Below are positions 7,094 through 14,100 of a DNA stretch of 24,953 nt, piece by piece. The stretch is from JAHFJU01 sp964354865 (GTDB taxonomy: Bacteria > Patescibacteriota > Gracilibacteria > UBA1369 > UM-FILTER-53-11). The DNA is taken from assembly GCA_964354865.1 (NCBI GenBank), contig CAYHBN010000013.1, positions 1-24,953 on the forward strand. Reading direction: 5' to 3'. The notes under the pieces were generated by a model. That model did no database searches. It had not been told where the DNA came from and saw only the letters and a program-made list of their open reading frames with translations. The first letter of the stretch is position 1. Every line of letters starts with the position of its first letter. Both the position numbers and the translations under genes were made by a program.

Positions 7094-7237
7094 CGAAACG
7101 AATGGGCATCCGAGATGCGTGATTGGAACAAGGAGCGAAGCCCCCTCTCCACATGTGTCGAGGGGACGCCCCGCTTTGGGGGGCTCTTCTTCCTTTTACT
7201 GTTCCAATCACGCACCATCGCCTGCCCATTCGTTTCG
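7094..7237. repeat. Long GC-rich inverted repeat element
   Basis: Left arm 7094-7130 and right arm 7200-7237 are near-perfect reverse complements. Two 15-bp blocks match exactly (CGAAACGAATGGGCA outer, TGCGTGATTGGAACA inner), separated by a 7/8-nt unmatched bulge. The 69-nt centre contains further pairing: CCCCTC with GAGGGG around the palindrome CACATGTG, and CCCCGC-TTT-GGGG. The element is far more GC-rich than its surroundings. It fills most of the 306-bp gap 7017-7322 between divergent genes and contains no gene. It could be a MITE-like or REP-like element, or a structured RNA or bidirectional terminator. No transposase is nearby. Confidence 0.7.
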
Positions 7238-7300
7238 GTTCATTGTTCTTTTGTAGTTATTAGAAATGTTAAATATCTACGGGCGTTATTGGGCGAAAAA

Positions 7301-7309
7301 TGGTATAAT
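7301..7309 (+). promoter_or_regulatory. Extended -10 promoter of the 70-residue gene
   Basis: TGG-TATAAT at 7301-7309 is a consensus extended -10 element, 13 nt before ATG 7323. No -35 match is evident, which is usual for extended -10 promoters. It rules out ATG 7308, which overlaps the box. Confidence 0.5.
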
Positions 7310-7322
7310 GATTAGATTAAAT

Positions 7323-7535
7323 ATGAAAAATAAAAACACTTTCGAACGGCTAAAACTGACCATGTTTTTTTGTGCGCTGACGAAAAAATCGAAAGACGCG
7401 CTCTTTACTGTATGGGATAGTTTGAGCGAGGATCAAATCCACGCAATTGAAAAACTGATTAAAAACGAAACAATCACCGAACAATTTATTCAGAAAGTTG
7501 GTCCGGTGCTTTCGCAAACATTAAAAAAATCCTAA
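7323..7535 (+). CDS. Small hypothetical protein
   Basis: A 70-residue basic, helical protein starting MKNKNTFERLKLTMFF and containing LSEDQIHAIEKLIKNETITEQF. I recognise no family and see no membrane helix. An upstream frame from 7266 exists, but the promoter at 7301-7309 makes ATG 7323 the best start. The next gene begins 8 nt after its stop, so the two are almost certainly co-transcribed, and this small protein may be a partner of the larger one. Confidence 0.6.
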   Translation: MKNKNTFERLKLTMFFCALTKKSKDALFTVWDSLSEDQIHAIEKLIKNETITEQFIQKVGPVLSQTLKKS

Positions 7536-7543
7536 TAAATATA

Positions 7544-8857
7544 ATGAGTGATGCAGAAATAAAACCTCCGGAACAGCTGATTAACGATAGAGAATCGTAC
7601 GAACTTTCGATGTCCGATCTTGATAGAGTTACTGATGGTGCAAGTAATACGCAGGCAGATTTGAAAGCCTTTGTTGAAGAGCAGCAGGCGCAGGCGAAAG
7701 GAATGATCGACTCACGTTTTGCGCAAATTGGTTCTCTCTCTCCTAAAAATGCCAAAATAGCAAACGACATTCATAACGAGGTAGATATAAAAATCGATCA
7801 AGTTGTTGCAGAAACATTGCGAGATTTGCGCGTTGAAACAGTTCAGGTGTGTGCTTCAAAGCTAAGTGACATTGTTGGATTCAAACTTGAAGTCGATATT
7901 TTAGGGCACGACCAATTTGGCTTAGATAAACGGTATACAGATCGAACTGTGCGCGAAGAGAGAGGATTCGCGGGGTATGAAGATGAAAATATGACGCAAA
8001 GTAGAGACTACCTAGAGGGTGAAGTTTCAGCGTCAATACAAGCTGAAACGTTTAAAAATGAGAAAAAAGCAAATCCTAAAGAGGTGAGTGATGTAATGAA
8101 AAAAATGAAGACTTTTGGAGAAGTGAAGTATGAAGAGTTTGAAAAAGAAGGCCCGGTGTTAGTGATTGTGCCAGAATTTCACTACGACGCAGGGATTATT
8201 AAAAATAATTTCGAGATGATTTCGTCGATAAAAGATCATATGGATTTTCTTGCAAGTGAAGGATTCAGAGGCGAAGTTACAGAAGATGGTATTGGCACAA
8301 AAGGAGTTACAGGGGAAAGTGAAGTCCTTTCCGAAATCGCAGCTCGTAAGGTGGCAATAAGTTCAGCTGCTGTGGAGGATGTGTTTGGGGCAAAAATAAG
8401 AACGGTCGGTGTTGATGATATGGGGCTTGTAGCAATCGCTCAAGGTAGACTGACTGCTCAAAGTATTAGTAGATCTTTTTCTCTGGATAATTCTTCAGAA
8501 AAGAACACAGTAGAATCTAAATTTGACTTTCATGGAAAAACGAAGGGTGAAGTACTAAAACAATCGCAGTCTGCACTATTGAAAATTGGTGAATTAGGGG
8601 AAATAATAGTTAATTACCGTAATAGTATTTGGCTCTCTAATATTCGTGATGAAATGAGGTATTCCAAAAATCTTAAAAAAAAGAGTTCGAATATTGTTTT
8701 TTTGGTTTGTGGTGCTGCGCATGAACAAAATTTAGGGGTTCAAGCCCGAGAGATGGGCTTTGGAGGGATAGTTCATTTTATGCCAAACGCTTTCAACGAG
8801 CCTTTTGATCTAGAGACGGCAAAGGCATACGCAAAAAATCAGTTTAATAGGGAATAA
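7544..8857 (+). CDS. TraB/TIKI-superfamily-like protein (tentative)
   Basis: A 437-residue soluble protein without signal peptide. Residues 1-190 are polar, helical, coiled-coil-like and unfamiliar. Residues about 203-415 resemble the TraB/TIKI/ChaN-type metallohydrolase fold. They contain a strand ending in a Glu-x-His motif (VLVIVPEFH, E211 and H213), an acidic motif after the next helix (EVTEDGIG), an YRN-x-x-WLxxI helix near residues 358-367, and a late strand followed by G-x-x-H (VFLVCGAAHE, H393). These are the usual positions of the conserved Glu, His and Arg-Asn motifs in that superfamily, which includes proteases and erythromycin-esterase-like enzymes. The match is by eye and spacing only. 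The N-terminal half has no assigned role. It follows the 70-residue gene by 8 nt. Confidence 0.5.
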   Translation: MSDAEIKPPEQLINDRESYELSMSDLDRVTDGASNTQADLKAFVEEQQAQAKGMIDSRFAQIGSLSPKNAKIANDIHNEVDIKIDQVVAETLRDLRVETVQVCASKLSDIVGFKLEVDILGHDQFGLDKRYTDRTVREERGFAGYEDENMTQSRDYLEGEVSASIQAETFKNEKKANPKEVSDVMKKMKTFGEVKYEEFEKEGPVLVIVPEFHYDAGIIKNNFEMISSIKDHMDFLASEGFRGEVTEDGIGTKGVTGESEVLSEIAARKVAISSAAVEDVFGAKIRTVGVDDMGLVAIAQGRLTAQSISRSFSLDNSSEKNTVESKFDFHGKTKGEVLKQSQSALLKIGELGEIIVNYRNSIWLSNIRDEMRYSKNLKKKSSNIVFLVCGAAHEQNLGVQAREMGFGGIVHFMPNAFNEPFDLETAKAYAKNQFNRE

Positions 8858-8858
8858 A

Positions 8859-8867
8859 TGATATACT
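8859..8867 (+). promoter_or_regulatory. Extended -10 promoter of rpe
   Basis: TGA-TATACT at 8859-8867 is followed by 7 nt and then ATG 8875, so the transcript should start at or beside the ATG. It overlaps the end of the preceding gene. No strong -35 is seen. Confidence 0.5.
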
Positions 8868-8874
8868 AATCACA

Positions 8875-9564
8875 ATGCAAATAAAAATCTCACCATCGCT
8901 TCTGTCTGCCGACTTCGGTAAATTTAACGAAGAGATTGCGTCGATTGCGCCGTACTCAGATTTAGCTCACGTCGATATTATGGATGGCCATTTTGTGCCG
9001 AACATTACCTTTGGGCCACCTGTGGTGAGTAAATTAAAGTGCCCGATTCCTATGGACGTGCATTTGATGATTGAACACCCTGAAAAGTATTTAGAGGATT
9101 TTGCTCGCGCTGTCGCGCTCGCTCGTGGTATTGAAAACGCCGGCAAAAAAGACTCAAACGGCAAAATGATCGTTGACCACGAATCGTACCTGACGGTTCA
9201 CGCCGAAGCTTGTGTTCACTTACATCGCGTTATTCAACAAATTAAAGCGCTTGGCATGAAAGCCGCCGTTGCATTGAATCCTGCTACGCCACTCTGTACT
9301 GTTGAATCAGTACTCGATGATGTCGATATGGTTCTTATTATGAGTGTGAATCCGGGTTTTGGCGGACAATCGTTTATAGAATCAGTTGTTCCAAAAATTA
9401 AGAAACTTCGTGAAATGCGCCCGAACCTCGACATTCAAGTCGATGGGGGAGTGACCGACAAAACGGCAAAAATAGTGAAAGAGGCGGGGGCGAATGTGCT
9501 CGTCGCCGGTTCGTACGTTTTTGGCTCTCCGAACAGAAAAGATGCTTTACAAAGCCTTAGATAG
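8875..9564 (+). CDS. rpe: Ribulose-phosphate 3-epimerase
   Basis: A 229-residue TIM-barrel enzyme interconverting ribulose 5-phosphate and xylulose 5-phosphate, a metal-dependent step of the pentose phosphate pathway that feeds transketolase. Hallmarks present are the N-terminal ISPSLLSADFGKF, metal and catalytic HVDIMDGHFVPNITFGP, MDVHLMIEHPEKY, HAEAC, ALNPATP, the phosphate-binding MSVNPGFGGQSFI and QVDGGV with a catalytic Asp. An insertion of roughly 17 residues (around GKKDSNGKMIVDHES, residues 90-105) lies before the HAEAC strand. It is unusual for the family and probably forms a surface loop. The family's usual length is about 215-225. Confidence 0.95.
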   Translation: MQIKISPSLLSADFGKFNEEIASIAPYSDLAHVDIMDGHFVPNITFGPPVVSKLKCPIPMDVHLMIEHPEKYLEDFARAVALARGIENAGKKDSNGKMIVDHESYLTVHAEACVHLHRVIQQIKALGMKAAVALNPATPLCTVESVLDDVDMVLIMSVNPGFGGQSFIESVVPKIKKLREMRPNLDIQVDGGVTDKTAKIVKEAGANVLVAGSYVFGSPNRKDALQSLR

Positions 9565-9600
9565 ATGTTAAAGTGCCGCCTTATTAGTAACTGTTAAGGT

Positions 9601-10860
9601 ATGGCAGAAAACGAACAAGCTGAATCAGATAGCGGACTAGGAGTGAGGGAGCTTCAGTCTTTGAAAAAGATCGTGATAACTGATGAAGATGCTCACGCGA
9701 TCGCTCTCTCAAAAAGAGTTGCAGCCTTAATTTCGTCACACAGAGGGGCTCGACTCAAGATTAATGACTCAGATGTAACCCTTGATATTGCTCGTAGAGT
9801 GAATGAAATGTTACGAAGCCCAGCCGGTAGACAAGACATTTCTTCACAGGGAACCCCAATTACCGGTGCAAGTATAAGAGCAACTCAAGATTTTGGCGCA
9901 GCGCTTTCGTCAGTCCTTAGTCAGCCGTCGACTCCGCCAAATCCATCGATGGCGACTGATCCCACTATTGATGCTTCAGAAGTTCATCTTGCAACAGTGC
10001 CGGGTATGCCAGGTGCTCGTGGGCAGAATACAGCACCTGTTGTTACACTCGGTGCTTCATCGATAACCGCTACGAGTCAGGTCGTTGCACAAAAAGACGC
10101 TTACGCCGAATTAATTGCATCAACCAAAAAAGGAGCCACTCCTTCTGAATCGGCATCATCTTCGGAAATTATTTCTCAGTTGAGTGATCATCGTTGGGGG
10201 CCGCTCTTAACAAGAGTTTTCGCTTCTTATCTCGTAGGTTCTAATAAAGTTTCACCAATTGAATTTGCAAGAAAAGTTTTGGCACATCCCTCTTTTCCTG
10301 TTTTGAATACTGAAAATCCAACGACGTTGATGGATTCCGCACGCAGTCTCTCGGAATTCTGTATTCGCTTTGCAATGGTGAGATGCAAGCTCGACGAAAG
10401 CGGAAGTCAGCACCGAGGTGTCATTACTCTTTCAAAAATGGTTACGGCAGAGGTCATTTTTGCCCAAAATCGCGCTATAGTACTTGGCGCTCACAAGGTG
10501 CCTGTTACTACTTTGGCGGTAAAATTGGGTGTGCCGTTATTTTCTGTAAATATTGGAACGGGAGAAAAGGCGGATCTCGATATTATCCGCATCGAGAATT
10601 TTATAGAAGGGTTGCCAGAAAAAGACCTTCTTGCAAGAGAAAAAGAGCCCGTATCAAAAGATGGTGAAACACGAAATGCGGATTTTAAAATATGGTATGA
10701 AAGCTCGCAATTGCAGGCTGCTAGTGCCGAAGTTACAGGAACAAATCCTCTCTTGAGCTATAGAAATGGTGGGAATGCAATGCATGTACTAACAAAAAAT
10801 GACGCAGTGTACACTTGGATTATTATGCGCTGGCTCACCGAGGTATTGCGACATTTGTAG
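9601..10860 (+). CDS. Unknown protein with disordered middle
   Basis: A 419-residue protein I do not recognise. Residues 1-95 look helical and polar. About 96-190 is a low-complexity Ser/Thr/Pro/Ala-rich linker (QPSTPPNPSMATDP, ATPSESASSSE). Residues 195-419 form a compact mixed domain with SDHRWGPLLTRVFASYL, hydrophobic strands IVLGAHKVPVTTLAVKLGVPLFSV and a final IIMRWLTEVLRHL helix. There is no signal peptide or clear transmembrane segment. It starts 36 nt after rpe. Its Ser/Thr-rich linker would be a plausible kinase target given the kinases in this region, but that is speculation. Confidence 0.75.
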   Translation: MAENEQAESDSGLGVRELQSLKKIVITDEDAHAIALSKRVAALISSHRGARLKINDSDVTLDIARRVNEMLRSPAGRQDISSQGTPITGASIRATQDFGAALSSVLSQPSTPPNPSMATDPTIDASEVHLATVPGMPGARGQNTAPVVTLGASSITATSQVVAQKDAYAELIASTKKGATPSESASSSEIISQLSDHRWGPLLTRVFASYLVGSNKVSPIEFARKVLAHPSFPVLNTENPTTLMDSARSLSEFCIRFAMVRCKLDESGSQHRGVITLSKMVTAEVIFAQNRAIVLGAHKVPVTTLAVKLGVPLFSVNIGTGEKADLDIIRIENFIEGLPEKDLLAREKEPVSKDGETRNADFKIWYESSQLQAASAEVTGTNPLLSYRNGGNAMHVLTKNDAVYTWIIMRWLTEVLRHL

Positions 10861-10874
10861 GATTATGTTATAGT
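10846..10874 (+). promoter_or_regulatory. Promoter of the 70-residue membrane protein gene
   Basis: TTGCGA (10846-10851), 17 bp, then an extended -10 TG-T-TATAGT (hexamer 10869-10874). It overlaps the stop codon of the preceding gene. The A-rich leader before ATG 10917 is about 36 nt and has no Shine-Dalgarno motif. This is one of the strongest promoters in the window. Confidence 0.65.
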
Positions 10875-10916
10875 AATAGTGCAACAAATATTTTAATCCT
10901 TAACAAAAACAAAAAT

Positions 10917-11129
10917 ATGAAGTCTGCAACTCTTTCTCAAGTTAACCCAATGGTAGTTTTCTGGCTCGGTGTTCTTACTGGTGCGTTGGTCGTTGGTTTT
11001 ATTTTCTTGTACAACGTGTTGAACTCAACCGACTACAACAATGCATTGCTGAAGTATTCATCACCAACATATACGACAAGTTCAACCTTGTTGAAAGGTA
11101 GTCTTGAAATGCCAACACCAAGTTTTTAA
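10917..11129 (+). CDS. Small single-pass membrane protein
   Basis: A 70-residue protein with one clear transmembrane helix at residues about 12-32 (PMVVFWLGVLTGALVVGFIF), followed by a polar Ser/Thr/Tyr-rich tail. There is no known family. A promoter of near-consensus quality drives it, with a leader of about 36 nt, which suggests high expression. Its stop lies 5 bp from the stop of the convergent giant gene. Confidence 0.7.
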   Translation: MKSATLSQVNPMVVFWLGVLTGALVVGFIFLYNVLNSTDYNNALLKYSSPTYTTSSTLLKGSLEMPTPSF

Positions 11130-11134
11130 TAGGA

Positions 11135-14100
11135 CTATATACCTCTAAAGGTAACGTCGTCGGTTAATCTAGAGCGGATGGTAGTACGATTCACGAATAC
11201 GTCTCGACTCGTATATACCGCACCTGTCTCAGATAACTCGAAAATATCAAGAGCGCCTTTGTCTACAGTTAGACCAAGGTGCTCTTTTTCGATAGCGGGG
11301 AGCAAGTCTATAAGCCCTTCAATAAAATTCCATGAAGCACGCGCAAATCCGAGTGCGAAGTTTCTCTGCACGTCACTCATTGGTCTCTGAGATTTTTTCT
11401 GATCATCATTATATGCATCTAATCGAATGAGCAGTTCATGTGAGCTTTTCATCATGTCGATAATCTTAGCACGTTCAATAAATCCTTTGAGCTTGTCTTC
11501 GTCGGGATTGTTTTCAAGTGGAGCATTTTTAATTTGGTCGAAAATATCGAGAGGCGGTTTTCCTCTTTTTAGACCTTCATTAATAAGATAGTTAAGAATA
11601 TTTTCTGTATTTATTCCTAGATTTTTGCTCGTTTCGCCTGTCTCTTCATAAATCATTTGTTCTACTGTTTCTCTCGGTGTAGCTCCATTTCGAGGTGCTA
11701 CCTGTGTACTCATAAATGCAAACGTAAATTCACCTGAAGTGAATCCTGTTCCCGAGAAATCTGAAATAGCAGTTCCTCTGAAAAACATATTCACCCCTTT
11801 GAGTACTTCGGCATTAGTGCATTTTTCTACAGAATTTCCTCGCGATTTATTTATGGTTGAAGCCATACTTTGAGCGAGTAGCTCTATGTCTATTAAAACC
11901 GGTTTCGATGAATGTGACTTGAGTGTATCTATAAATTGCGCACGCTTGAGCACTTTAATTATTTTTCTACTCAACGAAGCAACGGCATCGAGCTGAAGAA
12001 GCATTGCTTCAATATCTGCTTCTTTTTCCGTAGGAGCATTCGAAGTTGCGCCTCCCATAGAACCAGCCCTGACAGTGCTTCTAAAGGTATCGAGTGTTTC
12101 GGCGGCTTTAAAGGCGAGGTGGAGTTCTTGAGGGTCGAAATCAACGGTTCTTTTAATATCAAATGAACCACTCTCGGTGCGATTTGTTTTTGCCGAAATA
12201 AGACTCATGCGGGCTTGAAGAGCTAGGTATTGCGCAGTATCATCGTTCGCACACATTTCTCTTTTTTCATGTAACGCTTTAGAAGCGTCACAAATATCTC
12301 CATTCAAAAATGCGGTACGAATATATGATAATGCCATTTTTCCATCTTTTGGATTTTCGCTCATCAGTTTTTTTGCCCGTGCTTTTATTGCCTCAAAAAT
12401 AGGTTTATTTTGAGCAGTCACCGCAAACGGAGTGTGCATCGAAATCACATCTGCCTGTCGGTAATAAGATACCGATTCAGTATCACTCATATCATATGTT
12501 GATGGTGGATGTTCATTGGTGTCACATTCGCCGTTGCCGTCGAGGTCGTAACGAAGAGCCGTATTTTCTAGTAAGGCAATGAGCTCGGTGAGATCGGAAG
12601 ATTCTCCAATTGAATCGAGTAACAGGGCGTGAAGTGCCTCGGTTCGTTTGTTGTAGTCATTTTCAAATGCGGGGTCTTTATGCTCTGCTTGTGCATGATA
12701 GAGCACTGCCGCCCAAATGTTTTCGGGAGTAAGGAGTGGTGATTCTCTTAACGTTTTTGCGTAATCGATGGCGCTGTACCCAAGTCCTTTAACATTTTTA
12801 TCGGTATTGAACGAACGAATGAGGGTACATACTTCTGCAAAGGCTGGTATGACATACGATTGAAATTGACCAGCTCGTACATTGCCACCAATAGCCCAGG
12901 CAGGAGCAAATCCATAAGGGGATGCTTCGTTCATGCTTCCAGTCGCATTCTGTAGAGTCTCTGCAATACGTTTTAAATTCAATTTTGCTTCAGATATTTT
13001 CGCAGCATCAGCACGGATCATCGGTTGAGCAGCCTGTTCTGCCGTAAGTGAAATGTTTGATGGTGAAATATCTGCAACCGCCTCGAGTCGAGTAGAAAGC
13101 ATATAGAACGATAAATATTGGTTTTCTTTTGTGTGTGCCTGAATAGTTTTGGCTTCTTTATCAAATAAAAGATCACACGCGGCTAATATAGGATCGAGTT
13201 GCGTATTATTTCTTTGGGCAAGGCCATTTTTTTCTCCCGGTTGTGTCGAACCTCTAAAGCGAAGTGCGTGTGTTGCCTGACTTAAAACGGGGAGTGCAGC
13301 ATTGTAGTTTCCTGTGTTTAAAGCCAGAGAAACGCCATCGAGCGCAGTAGTATAGGCTTGGTCAAACTTGCCCAGATACTTATACATTCTAATAAGTGTA
13401 TTTATAGTTCGTGCGCGAATCTGTGGAGGTATTGCTGTCGGTTTGTCGACTGAAATAGCGAGTAGGCCTTGGCATCTTTCTGCAATTTCATTTGCAGTCG
13501 TGATGTCTGATGAGTCGACTACGTGTACGCTTTCTGCCAAAAAACTATCTCGTTCCACTCCTGCAGCTTTTCCACCTGCGCCTATCCCCATGCCAAGAGA
13601 TGTATTTGGTTTTCCCAATTTTGCAGAAAGTTCTTCTAGTGGAAGTAGAATGTCTCGTATGCGTAGAAATTCAAGAACAAGGGGAGATGGGATTCCATGA
13701 TGGCGTTGCGCGTGTGCGAGGTTATACTCTTCTACGATAGAAAGTGCTGCCGAAGTTACCATGTTAAGACGAACAAGAAGCTTGGATTTTTGATCTTCTG
13801 GAAACTCACGGTTTTTGATTGTACTAAATATGAGTCTTTCAGAGGCTAATGCCATTTGAGTTATATGTTCATGTACACGGTATTGTGCTTCTTCGCGTTC
13901 GTGCGATCCGTCAGGAAGTGCGGCGATACTTGATGAGAGTTCATTTAGTTTTTTTTCTGATAGAACCAATAATGATTCATAGGCTTGGTGCGCGTCATCG
14001 AAATTTTCAATAGAATCTGAGCCTATATTCAGGGCATTATATTCAGAAAGACCGAGCTTGAAATCGTCAATAAAAATAAATGCACTTAATTTTTTTAGTC

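Noticed and set aside
7141..7200. Classic Rho-independent terminator in the centre of the inverted repeat
   Set aside because: Strong stems are present, but the following sequence TCTTCTTCCTTTTA is only pyrimidine-rich and there is no upstream plus-strand gene needing termination.
7094..7237. Insertion sequence or transposon ends
   Set aside because: There is no transposase frame inside or next to the repeat, and I see no target-site duplication. It is reported only as an inverted repeat.
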